Assembly: GCA_024138015.1 (NCBI GenBank)
Contig: JAMXBB010000008.1
Coordinates: 47,716,446 to 47,780,445, forward strand
Direction of reading: 5' to 3'
Length of the DNA stretch: 64,000 nt
Origin: Lumnitzera littorea
Lineage: Eukaryota > Streptophyta > Magnoliopsida > Myrtales > Combretaceae
A program made the position numbers and the translations under genes. The notes beneath the pieces were generated by a model. The model ran no database searches. It saw only the letters and a list, made by a program, of their open reading frames with translations, and was not told the origin of the DNA. Positions 26,045-38,143 of this stretch are shown one piece after another. Position 1 is the first letter of the stretch; the number at the start of each line of letters is the position of its first letter.

Positions 26045-26554
26045 AGAATGGTGATTTAGTATAGTAAGTACGTGAATAAGAAGTGTCTGAAAGTTCTTAC
26101 AGAGTTTCTTTTTGGTATTTATAGATAGTTGTTGTGTCTAATACAATTGTCGGGGTAACTATTAAGATACGTTGAGTTCTCTTGACTTGACATCTCCCCT
26201 AATATGTAGAGATAGCTAGCAGTTGTAAAATATAACTGAGCTTATGATAACTATTCATCCCATAGATTTGAATCCAAACCAGTAGCGTTTCTTGTACTTG
26301 GCATAAGTGCTGTGTATCTTCTACATAGTGAGAATGTCGAGAGAATTGATTACCCGGCATCTTAGCCAATGAAAGGATAAGTATAGATCGAGTGAAAACT
26401 GACTATCAACATTTGTCCCCTAACTCCTGTGTTTGAATAGTCAATAAAGGGAGTTATATATATTGCAGAAGAGGCCGAGTAGGGAGAGATTCTTTGGATT
26501 CATGCCGGGTAACATGTAGGTACAACATTTGTCACCTAAGTCATCATTTCGTCA
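26045..26554. other. Unexplained 510 bp between RNase H stub and 3' LTR
   Basis: A normal copia element has the rest of RNase H and a purine tract here. Instead there is sequence without RNase H motifs. It includes a short repeated phrase, ACATTTGTC(C/A)CCTAA (about 26410 and 26525), and a GAAGAGGCCGAGTAGGGAGAGA purine-rich stretch near 26467. It could be an inserted or recombined fragment of another element. No ends were recognised. Confidence 0.4.
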
Positions 26555-26781
26555 TGTATTTACTTAATGCTTAGTTAGTTGCTTAGTGGTTGCCAGTTAT
26601 AAATAGTTTGTTATTTCTATTACACAAGTCTAAGCTTTGTATAATATAGAACAATGTAATAACGGTTTAGTTTTTTAGTTGAATATACTTTTCATTCCAT
26701 AGCCATTTTCTCTCTTACTCTTTCTCTCATGCGTCTTCTAATTGAAATCGGAAACAAGAACTTGCACCTGTAATTCCTTCA
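26555..26781 (+). repeat. 3' LTR of the copia element
   Basis: A 227-bp repeat ending TGTAATTCCTTCA. The 7 bases before it (TTCGTCA) also precede the 5' LTR. Either the repeat starts slightly further upstream or this is chance. The bases after it (TTCAT) do not match the bases before the 5' LTR. Confidence 0.8.
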
Positions 26782-27080
26782 TTCATTAACAAAAAATTTA
26801 ACCCATTAACACCTACACTAACCTATAAGCCTTTTTTCTTTTCACTTTCTTTTCTAAACCAACTCTATCATTTAAAATAGCTAAAAGAATTGAAAACTAA
26901 ATAAGAGTGTTAACACTCTTCCACGATTATTACATATTTCAAGAATAACTACTTCTTTAACCTAGATTTTTTTTTCTCCACTTAAATATTCTCCCATTAT
27001 GCTATGTGCTTATATATAATTTTAAGTAGGTTTAGTATATACTTTTTACACACACAAGCATTTTACCGATTTTGTTATCG

Positions 27081-27595
27081 CATTGACAATGGTGATGTGT
27101 GCACTGTTTTATAAGGTGCCCATAAAACATTATGCAAATAGAGGGGGACCATTTCTATAAACATATTTGACTTGTGCCTTTTGCTTTAGGAAAAACCATA
27201 AAACAAGTTGATGTTGTCCTTAACGAACTACGATGTATACTATGTAGAAACAAATTATATAGGATTAAACATTAAAAAATAAAGTACATTGTGTTTTCTA
27301 GCTAGGAGAAAAAGGAATAAAAGAAATATACATATGAACCATCACAATAAAGGATACATGCTGCTAGGAGATGGGAGGTTATGATAAGTAAAAATGTCCT
27401 CTAATGACCTATGAATAAAATTTCAAACCCTTCAAAACAATTGTGACATTTTTATGTTTAAAACATTAATCTAGTTTGTAAAATGATTTTATTTTACCTT
27501 TTTATCACTTGACACCACCATGTTCAGTTAACATATAAAAACATGTAATTATACGTTTAACTTTGAAAAGAATGTATGTTTAAACTTTACCATCT
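27081..27595 (+). repeat. Dispersed direct repeat, copy 1
   Basis: About 515 bp that closely matches 33323-33826 in the same orientation. Shared landmarks are ATGCAAATAGAGGG, CTACGATGTATACTATGTAG, AGTACATTGTGTTTTCTAG, CTTCAAAACAATTGTGACAT and ATCACTTGACACCACCAT. Neither copy has an open frame. The match fades about 80 bp before the LTR at 27675. It may be an old duplication or two copies of a non-coding repeat. Confidence 0.85.
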
Positions 27596-27674
27596 TGAGT
27601 TTTTTTTTTCCAACAATATATTTCAATTTAGGGATAATAATCCATAATTTATCGATCTCTTTTCGATAAGATTA

Positions 27675-30600
27675 TGTTACGTCCTAAACTAGACGGCTGT
27701 AACAGCCCTGTTGTATAAACCAACTTAAGCTAAAAGTTAGCCAGTTTAGCTACTAACGTAGGTGTAGTTTATACAAAGCAGTTATCACTTTCCTGCTTTA
27801 AGCCATCCAATTCTAAGTTTAATAAATTTCAACCTATGATGTAACTTTTTAAAATAACTTTCGAAAATAAACTTTTGGCTTAATCAATTAAGAAAATCAA
27901 GTTTTACAAATCATTTAGAGTATAAAATCTTAATTTCAACAAAAAGTTCTAAAAGTAATTTGATATGAGAAAATAGAGTGATTAGTAAAAACTTTATAAA
28001 AGGTCACAAGTTTACAGAGTATAGTAATAGTATTTATAGTTAAAAACTAAAGGGCTACTAGTAGAGATGCTATTAGTTTCCATATAAGTTACTAAAACCA
28101 ACAAATAAATAAGTACATAGCCCATCAATCTTGAATCTCATTTTTCGACCCTATTCTCTAGTCTTCTAAAACTTGTAATATTAGTGAGTTTACTAGAAAT
28201 CTACAAAATAGCTATAGAAGAATGAGCAACAACTTGCTTAGTAAGTGGAATAGAGACAACAGCACATATTTAACACTAAGCAACTAAAGTTTTCAAGCAA
28301 GGTTAATTAGACATACTGCATGTTCAAGCAAATGCCATTACACGATGTTGACCAATCGTCGCAAGATTAGAGAAATTGCATTTGCTTTAATATGGATTTT
28401 GAGGAGTTTGATATCATACACTTTGTGAATTGAAACCAAACTGGAGCTTATGCAATAGAGAAACACGCTCCACCCAAGACTACTTTCGAACTATGGTATC
28501 TAAACTTCTCGCGACCTCTTTTTCTATCACTTAGTTCGACTAAAGATAGGGAAATGACTATTTTTACTATCCTCATTGATGGGTTTGTATGTAGCCCAAG
28601 AATCCTTGTTGTTTCCCTCAGTGGGTTGCAATTCAAGTCTAATTAAAAGTTAGGTCGAGTTTGAATTAGTTTGCCCCTTAAGGTAATTAAGTAATTTCAC
28701 ACAATTCAATCAATGCTGTACTATAAAGCAACCAATACATAACATCTAACACTTCATAATAGTAATACAATATCTAAACACATGCATTGTACATACATAA
28801 GCTACTAACTTATAATCACAAACAAGACACATACTAAGGTTTCAAAGTACTCTTAAACAATACTCCAAAGTATGGTAAAGTACTGATCCTACTTACTTGG
28901 AACTTAGTTGCTCGCTAACTTGGTTGTTTACTTACCCTTGTAGGTGATCCCTTAATATTTATCTCAATGTAGTACTTTATTCTACATGTAAATTATGAAA
29001 TATTAGTAATTTACTCGTCTATATAAGAATTAAGTTGGTTAATCATTAGTTTATTAGCCAATGCCCTAATTATTGGAAGTTTATAATAGTGCTATAAGTT
29101 TATGTTACCTTCTAAGCTATCCCCTAAGTTAAAATGCCTTTGAAATATTTACTGGAGAAACTTTTGAGATAAACACTACACTACTTAGGCATTGAAGTTA
29201 ACCATAGATTCAACTTATGCGTCAACATTTAAGGTTGGTAAATACCTAAGATTTTCAATAAACACCTTCTGAGTTAAGTCACCCTTGAAGTTCTTAAATT
29301 GGAAGTTTCTAAGTTATCCCTTGAGCCATATCAAGGTTAAAGGGTTAACAAGTTGAACCTCTGAATCATCATTTGAGTCTGATAAACACTTAAGATGTTC
29401 AATGGATTACCTTTTGAGGTAACTTCTAAGTGCTCATACTCATGTATTTCACTTCAAGTACCCTTTAAGGCATTTTGTAAATTGATCGTGTAGCCTATGC
29501 AATTTTAGATCTTCTAGTAGAATGTCCTCTAAGTTACCCTTTGAACCTCATGAGCATTGAAAGTCATAGCAAATTTAACTTCTAAGTCAATCTTTGAGTT
29601 TGATGAGTATCCATGTATTCTTTGATAAATACCTTCTGATACAACTTCTAAGTGTTTATATATCTATAATTACTCCAAATATTACTTTAAGTTACTTTCT
29701 AATTAAATTGTTGCGTCTACTAGAATTTAAATTTCTTAATAAAAACTCTTTGAGATATCATATGAGTTTAGTCAATTTCATAATTTCGAAGATTTTACCT
29801 TTGAGACCAACATTCTAAAAGTTCTTAAGAACATTTCCTCTAACTTAGTCTTTGAAATTTCCCTGTTTCACCACTTACTTATAATTTTATCTTTAATTTA
29901 ACTTCTAAGTGAATATCTAATAGAACCTTTGCCCTTAACTTCCTCTAAGTTATCCTCTGCCATATACTAACTTCTTAAAATTAATTAATTTGTTCATTGT
30001 TCTCTTCAGTTTTATTTTAAGAAACCCATTCAACACTTTATTACTTCCCAGAATCCTTATCTTACACATCACTACTCACAAATTCTTATACCATCAAGTT
30101 GTACATATAAGTGACATATACTTGATTTTGTTAACTTCTTCTAATAAAACCCCTTCCAATAGCACTTATATACCATAAAATACATCAATAATTAGTGAAG
30201 CTTAGAATTCAATTGAGACCCTTAGGAAAACTATACATTTTTTTTTCCAAAAATACCATTTTAATCATAACTTAAGGCTCAAAATTCATTATAAATTATA
30301 GGAATTATTTTTATGAAAAATATCTTCACAACAATTCAATATAAATAAAGGGTAGGTTATAGAAAAATTTGGAAGATGAAACTACGTCGTTAGACCTATT
30401 TACTTTAATATAAGAAATTACTCGGTTTTGTTGTTTTCTTAAAGACGTATATTGACATTACTAAATTTGTATAAAATAATATTTTTTCTAAATTCTATAC
30501 ATGAAAATATGAACGAATAAATTTTTGTATAATTTTCTAAACGATTTTTATATTTTTAATAATTTTAAGAAATTCAACTTAAAATTGAACCTTACTAGAG

Positions 30601-31538
30601 TTGGAAGCTTCGACCACTAATGGTGGTTGCCACCTTGCTAGCTAGACCATACGGTGGGTCTACTATGGCTTGGTGGTGGTGGTCGCTTGTCCCTAGCATC
30701 TCCCTATCTGCACACATTCCATCAAGCTCAGATCTCATTCGATTTTTCTTTTTGTATATTTTTCGCTAATTTACTTTAATTTTCAAACCCTAAACTAAAT
30801 TTCTCTAGATTGTAGACTTCATGCTCCACACATAGAAAGTGTTTTAGATTTTTCCAGAGCTTAAAAGTTACACAAATGAATTTTTCTCTCTCTCTCTCTT
30901 TAAGAAAATTTAGCTTTTAAACCTTCATTTGCATGTTAAATTTTTTTCCCCACCTAACATCTATCTATAAGGACTCTGCACGCATAAGATAAGAATTTCC
31001 CCGCTATCCTAAGAGTGTTCATAATTTTTTATTAGTTTTAAGGATTTTCCTTAACTCTATTTAGCCTAAAATATAATTATTCAGATATTTTAATTAATCA
31101 CAAGTGTATATATATGTAATAATTATGCATGATATATATATATATATATTTTACCTGTTATTTTGTGTCATATAATACTTTATTATTCATATAATTTATC
31201 TTTAAAAGTTTACGAGCTACTAAAGTTTATTTTACACATTTACAATTAATAATACGTAATAAAGTTATATTGTATTATTTTAACTATATCATTTTTATCT
31301 TATTAAATTTTTAATATCTGAGTCCTCGAGGTATCTTCGACTAATATTTCAAGTTTATTTGTAAATTTTTAAGTCTTTTGAGTTAGTTTTGTTAACGACT
31401 TAAATTACTCATTTGAATAACTATGAGAAATTACGATGCTCACATATTGCTTATAATAATTTACTTTATCTAGATGTCTGCCATCTTTTTAGATTAATAG
31501 ATTTGAAAGTTATGTGGATCAGGTACATGTTTCTTACA
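27675..31538 (-). mobile_element. LTR related to the solo LTR, minus orientation
   Basis: Read on the minus strand, this segment is homologous to the solo LTR at 12619-15686. The plus-strand start TGTTACGTCCTAAACTAG with CTGTTGTATAAACCAAC matches the reverse complement of that LTR's 3' end. The block near 28330-28385 (ATGCCATTACACGATG...GATTAGAGAAATTGCA) matches 15120-15180, and the CCACTAATGG...GGTGGTGGTGG region (about 30610-30690) matches its hairpin region. The left end at 27675 is clear. The right end is tentative: CTTACA at 31533-31538 would correspond to TGTAAG, but no target duplication agrees (GATTA versus AAACC). At about 3.86 kb it is longer than the solo LTR, partly because of repetitive sequence at 29.1-30.0 kb. 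No internal gag or pol was seen. Confidence 0.72.
29100..29980. repeat. Degenerate short repeats inside the LTR
   Basis: A motif of the form (C)TTCTAAGT(T)A(T/C)CC recurs every 50-150 bases in varied form (about 29109, 29309, 29428, 29528, 29580, 29646, 29838, 29907, 29942). It often lies near CTTTGA or GATAAACACC phrases. It is absent from the solo LTR, so it looks like lineage-specific internal expansion. It is non-coding. Confidence 0.5.
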
Positions 31539-31539
31539 A

Positions 31540-32640
31540 AACCCTAAATTGGTGAATATATGAGTTATTTGTTTAGTTACTTTAATTGTTATTAATGTTT
31601 TTTATTTTACCACTGCATTATCAGATCATTTTACACATATTTTGTAATTACAAGCTTTTGTTCAATTTGTGATAAACGTAGAATATGTGGAAGTAAAATC
31701 ATATAGCTATCGCGGTTAGATTACTTGAATCAATTATGTTGTTGGTTCTTTTCTCTTAGTTCAACCAATTTTTACCTCCTTTTCTTTCATCTAATATTGT
31801 TTCAATTTCTACTTCTTTCTCTTTTAGTGTATTCTTTATCTTATTTTCTCTTATTATATAAAAAAATTATCTTAGGATCAACTTTTTGATTGGGACGCAT
31901 GCTGTGTTAAGTTGACAAGCTTTTTCGTAAATTAATATATGACACTTATACTTCTTCTTTTTTTTTTTTGTTTTTTTCAAAATTAATAAGTTCTTGTTAG
32001 ATTGGTGTATAAGGATTGTAGAATGTATTTTATACTATTTTTGCATCATGGCTTATTTGTTTAATACTGTTGTTCATGTATCTTAGATGTTTACAAATTA
32101 AGGGTTTCTAATGCTATGCAACTAAGGCAACAAATGGGACCAAAGATGGTAGTGAGAGTAAAAACGATCGAAGATGGCCATGAGCTCAAAAATAAAATTA
32201 GAGAATCCAATCAAGCAACAAGAGTAGGAAATATACATATCTTACCATTGAAATGCATTCATTTAAATAGGATGTTTCACTCATAATATTGTATTTGTAC
32301 ATTTTACTGAAATTTTCAATTAATATTAATTTTTTGCTCATCTTATCTTCTTAAAAGTTCTTAGTTTTAGATAACTATTCATCAATAAAGCATAAAAGGA
32401 ATAAAATAATATTTATAAATATAATGTAAAGTAAATTATTTTCCTCTTATAATTAGTATCTGTTCTCGAGTTTTCAAAATCTATGGAGAGTGATTGAATA
32501 AAATTATTCTTCCTTTACATTGGTTTAAATCTTTTACATCAATTTAATTAATTATTTTGAATTATATTCTAAATTGTATTAAATTATTTTATATATTTTT
32601 TACACACATCACGAATGCATTGTCACTATTACATGCATTA
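31540..32640. other. AT-rich intergenic DNA
   Basis: No gene or element could be recognised. T-rich tracts lie near 31960-31977. A slightly more complex stretch at 32100-32230 has no long open frame. Confidence 0.4.
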
Positions 32641-32742
32641 TTGCCTTGTTCACTTGGGGGTGGGGGGAGGTGGAATTGGAATCATTGTTGCCTTGTTCAC
32701 TTCGGGGTAGGGGGTGGGGGGAGGTGGAATTAGAATCCTATT
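32641..32742 (+). repeat. Tandem duplication of a G-rich unit
   Basis: Two adjacent copies of about 47 and 55 bp (32641-32687 and 32688-32742). Each begins TTGCCTTGTTCACTT, passes through a G-rich core (GGGGGTGGGGGGAGG; then GGGGTAGGGGGTGGGGGG in the longer copy) and ends GGTGGAATT(G/A)GAATC. The G runs could form a G-quadruplex on the plus strand (inference). Confidence 0.85.
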
Positions 32743-32921
32743 GCTTCTTTATTCTTTATTATTATAGTGTTAATCTTGTTTTATATTTCCAAATTGCAAT
32801 ACCATAAAAATTATTTTGCTTATTACTTGATTTAAGTAATAGAGATTTTTTGATTTAATAAAAGAATTACAATAAATTGTAAAATTTTATATTTTTCTTA
32901 AAAATAACCTCATCATAATTT

Positions 32922-33112
32922 AATAATAACGACGACGACGACAACCACCACCACCACCACCATTATCATTACTATCATTGCTATCGTCACCACTACTTAT
33001 CGCTGCTACCACTTTTACTGTTGCCGTCGCCTTTACTGCTATCATTATCATTGCCGCTATCATTACCGACCATTGCTGCTGTTGTTGTCATTACTGCTGT
33101 CCCTACTACTTT
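32922..33112. repeat. Degenerate trinucleotide tract
   Basis: About 190 bases keep a three-base rhythm: (TAA)n, (GAC)n, (CAC)n, then interrupted ATC/ACT/GCT/GTT triplets (for example CATTATCATTACTATCATTGC). It is most simply an old compound microsatellite. An unbroken frame on the plus strand is a by-product of the triplet period and is not taken as a gene. Confidence 0.7.
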
Positions 33113-33322
33113 AGGGTTAGTTATAAAAAAGATGGATCAAAGGTAATTTAGTTATTAATGTTTTATTACATATATATTTTTTAATTATTTATAAATTTAA
33201 TTAAATAATATAATAGATATTATACTCTTGTTAAATCTTTAAAGAATTTCAATTTTACTCCTCTACTTATTTCATTTAGTGTAATACAGTGATCATATGA
33301 TTGCGTTACTAGTTCCAATATC

Positions 33323-33826
33323 ACATTGGGCATTGTGACGCGTGTGCTCATGAACATCATGCAAATAGAGGGGACCATTTCTATAGACGTATCTGACATG
33401 TGCCTTTTCCTTCCGGAAAAACCATGAAACAAGTTGGTGCTGTCCTTCTTGGCGGACTACGATGTATACTATGTAGAAACAAATTATACTAGATTAGACA
33501 AAAAAAGAAAAAAAGTACATTGTGTTTTCTAGCCACAAGAAAAAGGAAAAAAGAAACACGTGTAAGAACCATCATAATAGAGGACACGTGCTACTAGGAG
33601 ATGGGAACATGATAATAAGTAAAAATATCCTCAAATGAGCTACCAATAAAATTTCAAAACCTTCAAAACAATTGTGACATGCTTAGGTTTAAAACATTAG
33701 CCTAGCCTATAAAATGATTTTATTTTACCTTTTAATCACTTGACACCACCATATTCACCTAACATATAAAAAGATACAATTATACTCTTTAATTTTGAAA
33801 AGAATGTGTGTTCAAACTTTGCTATT
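33323..33826 (+). repeat. Dispersed direct repeat, copy 2
   Basis: Second copy of the 27081-27595 sequence. It differs from copy 1 by many substitutions and a few small indels. Unlike copy 1 it contains two CACGTG hexamers (AAACACGTGTAAG and GACACGTGCTAC, about 33557 and 33583), where copy 1 has ATACATATG and ATACATGCTG. Confidence 0.85.
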
Positions 33827-36779
33827 ACATTATTTATTTATTTTATTTTATATTTTATAATTTAAAAAGAAAAATTCAAACCCAATCTATCTCGTTTGAA
33901 AATCAATATTTATTATATCTTGCATTTCAAAACAATAGGGTTAAGCTTTGTATTACTAATGAAACTTCATCCATTTTTAATTTAGAATCATTCACACAAC
34001 TAAATTGACATTTTATGTTAAGTCTTAATGATATGGTACCAACTTAAGGCTAATAACAGCATTTATATACGGACTCTTCGACGCACGCAAGTGCAACTCC
34101 AATATAAATGTCTTTTTTTTTTCCCCCCATAATATTAATATGAAACATCTCGGGAACTCTAAAAGTTCCTTCATACTGCTATATTAGTTTTTGAACAAAC
34201 TTGTTTCTTAAAAGATTTTATATTTTACACATGATTCCTTCACTAAAGTTTCTTTATTTTTTTTTTCAAAGTTTTATACTCCCTATTATTACTACTTTAA
34301 TATTTTTTAAAGACAGTTTAAAAAATATACACAAGTTACCTATTTATAGTGTAAAAACGAAAAAAAAAAAAAGAAAATTAAATCATATGAAGAAAAATGT
34401 TAAAATTTATCCATCGTATAATTGAACGTTGAAATTTACCTATTAAAATCTGAAATTACTACTGCAAAAGCACCCGTTTAACATTTATCATTTTTTTTTT
34501 TTGGAAAAATATCAGTTGGAAACGTTCCCTGTTAGAACTTAAAAGAACGTCCCAGCGCTAAGGAAAATGCCATGCATTTTATCTCCTGCATCCAGGACGC
34601 TTCCTGCCATTCTTTCACGCCTTGGAGAACGGAGCAAAGAAAACCGGACGCATGGTCTAAAATAACCCTTACATGGAAGCTGAAAATAGACCCCGATTCC
34701 ATTTAGGAGGTTTATGCTGTACTTCACCAATCACCATCAGTCACATGCCGTTTTAGTCAGAAGTCGTACTGGCTTAGTTATTTAAAAATCTAAAAAATAA
34801 AGAAAAAAAATCTGTAAATTAATATATATTGTTAAAATTATTAAATTATCATTTTTGTATTTTAATAAATTAAAAAATTCAAAATTTGAAAAAAAAAAAT
34901 TAAAAAGATTTGAGAAAATTGAAATTCGAGTTTCAATTTTTTCGAATATTTTCCTTTTTATATTTCTTTCCTAATTTTATTAATCTATTATTAATAAAAA
35001 TATTTATATAATTATATATTATTAATATATAAATATTTATATAAGTATAAATGTATAATTTTTAATTTTGTAGATTTTTTTTTCATTTTTCTGATTTTTA
35101 ATCTATTATATATATTTTTATTCTTTTTAAAGTATTTTATTATTTTTTATTTAAGAAATTACATATGATCCAGCATCATGTTGCCATATGTCCATAATAA
35201 GGGAAAGCCTAATGAAACTTGATAGAATGATTTATTTGACAAAAAAATAAAAAATGTTACTGAAATAAAAGTTTTAAAACGTTAAAAATTGAAATAGAAA
35301 AATAGATAAATGTTAAAGATTTTTTTGTTTTTTTCTTTGTTATTTATAATGAATATTATATAAATAATAATAATAATAATAATGTATAGTTTTTTTAAAG
35401 TTATTTTTTAATAATGAATAGTATACAAATATATATTTAGACACATATATGAGTCGTGATAGGAAAACCAAAAATTAAGTCGCTTAAAACAATTGAATCA
35501 GTTAAAAACAAAAAGAGATTACATGTCACCAAAAGCAGATAAAACAAGACCATTATTATTAATACACCTCGTTTGGCATGCGTTTTTCTTGTTATTTTTC
35601 CTCGTAGCAACCATTTCCATATATACACATATATGAGCAGAATTATGATCATGGCGAGCTACGAAGGCTGTGTACATTTTAAGGCTTGTTAAGTGTACTA
35701 AACGGACTTTGCTACAAACATACGAGAAGCAGAAAGTATTTAGATTTTAAAGCATGTATGGCTCTCTTAGTTCTTTAATTGAATGGATGTACAGGCAAGC
35801 GTAGCAATTGTGCTTGGCTTGAAAGTTCTCGCTTTTGAGTTTTGCTTGCTATATATATATATGTGTGTGTGTTTCGCTTTTGATTTTGCGATCTGAAACT
35901 ACGAAAGAAAGGGTCAAGCTAGCCCTCAGCACTCTTCCAAACCTATCCAGAATCGATCTCGAATCGCAAGTTCTTAAAACTTAAGACTAGTCATTAGTAG
36001 CTTATTTATGGATTCATTGGTTCACGAGTGTGATTCTTAAATTTGTAAATGATAATACCTTAATTATTTTTTTTGTCTAAATTTAAAAATTTAAACTAAG
36101 AGTAGATTAAGTTTTTAAACTTAAAAAATGAGCCCATGGGCTATATATAGTCTTTAGACCATTTTATGATGTATTTGTTGAGCATGTGCACTTATTTTTA
36201 TACAATTACATCTAACTTGTAACATTAGCAATGTGGTATAGAATATTAAGAGGATATAAAGAAGTTTAAAAAACAAAGTTAGTTCGATGTTACTAATAAT
36301 AATGAGATTTTATTTTAATAAAAGTTTATATATACACCAAATCAAACGTGCTTTTAAAGTATTTTTATTCTTGTATTGCTATTAAAAACATATTAAATAT
36401 CGTGAACATAGGATTAGTTTAAACTTTCAATATTATTTAATTTTTTGGATTTGGATTTATTATTATATTTTATTTTATTTTATCCTTTTTTATTGCATTT
36501 ATTATTATTTTTTTGGTGTTTTCATTTTCCTTTTTATTTTCCCTCTTACGAGTTTATGCCTAGGCAAATCTATGAGTCCAATGTAAAGACTTGCTTGGAA
36601 TTACCTAACCCCTAATCCCTTAGACGAATTAAACTTATCTAGGCGAATTAGGGGTAGGTACAGGACTTGATAAAAATCAGCTCCAAGGCCTCTTAACTTG
36701 CTCTTGAGCTAAGGGACTTTGACGACATGGTGCAATAGGTCTTTTTCCGTAGTCCAAGTTTAGAAGAGTCTAACCTAAT
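33827..36779. other. AT-rich intergenic DNA
   Basis: No coding region was recognised. A GC-richer patch at about 34520-34750 (CGTCCCAGCGCTAAGG, CACGCCTTGGAGAACGGAGC) stands out from the AT-rich flanks but has no recognisable product. Simple repeats include AAT triplets near 35368-35383 and a TA-to-TG run near 35851-35872. Confidence 0.4.
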
Positions 36780-36965
36780 TTGATTATGTACTCAAATTGC
36801 AACAAGATGAATGTTGTGTTGATATAAGGGCAAGATTAATTCGAGTTATTAAACAATTCATCGAAGGCCTTAACCAAGACGTCCGACCTGTTCTAGGTTT
36901 CCCAACTTATACTGCTGACATATTTTGAAGACCTTACTCTACAAGCTCAGAACGATTGAGGTGTG
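36780..36965 (+). pseudogene. Possible gypsy gag fragment
   Basis: A short stretch translates to blocks like LKLQQDE, RARLIRVIKQFIEGLNQDVRP and, after a frameshift, FEDLTLQAQND. This resembles the capsid C-terminal pattern L-x-x-F-x-x-GL-x-x-x-x-R of Ty3/gypsy gag. It is followed at about 37010-37270 by sequence with a TTTAAATACCCC promoter-like box (about 37208) that could be LTR-derived. The similarity is limited and the call is tentative. Confidence 0.33.
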
Positions 36966-37299
36966 AATGCCAAGCTATTTGAAGTCCTAATTATTGCTAA
37001 CCTTATCTAGATAAATCAAAGGCCATTATGTGGCGTACCTTTAAACCTCTCCTTAAGTGACACATATCACACCACCTAATTCATACACTCTAACGTTAGG
37101 ATGTCCTTTTAGAGAATGATTACAAATAAGCCCCTTTCTTTTGTAATATGGTTGGATCTATTAGTTTTCCCTTTTTAGTGAATGCTACTAGTATAATGTT
37201 GCCTTAGACATGTAGGTTTAAATACCCCATTATTGTCATTGTTGTATTGAATCATCTTCTTTAATCAATGAATTACTAATTTACTTTTCATTGGAGTAA

Positions 37300-38140
37300 T
37301 TCCTTATGTGAAAATTGTTAACTCTTATCAATTGATTTAACAAGAATAGTGACGAGCAACTCACTTGACTTAGACCAATGCGTCACATCCGGCAAGTTAT
37401 TTGATCGCACATATTTGTTGCTATGTCACGTCCATTTGAGTAGTTTACAAGTTTTGCTAAACTTTTGCTTTAAAATCCATCTAAACCCATTATATATTTT
37501 TTAATAGCTTCATGGGACCCATTCACATTACGGTAAGACCTAGTCATAGATACATTTGCATCTTTGTGCTGTATCATCTTAGAATTAGAGTAGGAAGTAA
37601 CTAAATAGGGTAGTACTGTTGTTGCTTTAAAGGTGTGAAATTGAGTTGTAGTTGTTGGTTTCATGTGTTGGTACTTGTACAGTTTTTACTTTGGAGATTG
37701 ACTTGAGTAAAGGGGATCCAAAATCAACTATCAATAATTAGAATTGAGTTTAGGTTTATGATTGGTTACCTTAGGCACTTTCATTTTCTTATTGATTTAA
37801 TTTAATTAATATATTTCTTTTTACCAAATTTAAGTTAAGGGGAAAATTATAAATAACTCTAGTAATATAAAAGATATTTTTTTTTAATTAGAAAAATTCG
37901 CACTATTATCAAAGTTTATAAAATCTTAAAACACAATTTGATAAGTTTATGGTATATTTATGCACCATATTCAAAGTTTAAGAGAATTGTTTTCAACTAA
38001 TGGGGGGGTCATTTACCAATTTATCAAGGTTTTAGGGGTCTTAAAGTACAATTTGAAAGTTTAAATAGGTTAATCCGCATTTAAATCAAAGTTTAAGGGG
38101 ATTATTTATATTTTTCTCCTAAGTTAATTTAGCCTAATAA
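37300..38140. other. Intergenic DNA, nothing recognised
   Basis: No coding region or element end could be supported. Open frames here are short and isolated. Confidence 0.4.
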
Positions 38141-38143
38141 TTA

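Larger units (their letters stand above)
21836..26781 (+). mobile_element. Decayed Ty1/copia retrotransposon with both LTRs
   Basis: Two similar 227-bp direct repeats (21836-22062 and 26555-26781; roughly 85% alike by eye, differences mostly transitions) bound a coding region in the copia order gag, protease, integrase, reverse transcriptase, RNase H. Each repeat starts TGTATTTACTTAATGC and ends near TGTAATTCCTT(C/T)A. A degenerate initiator-Met primer-binding site (TGATATTAGAG) follows the 5' LTR at about 22063. The frame is broken by many stops and frameshifts. Protease and reverse-transcriptase active sites are mutated and most of RNase H is missing. No matching target duplication was found. 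It is a dead copy. Confidence 0.88.

Noticed and set aside
32930..33115. Open frame through the trinucleotide tract (Asp/His/Leu-rich)
   Set aside because: The openness follows from the three-base repeat period rather than from selection.
37100..37330. Possible LTR with a TTTAAATACCCC promoter
   Set aside because: No TG...CA ends, second copy or primer-binding site could be found; it is kept only as a remark with the gag-like fragment.
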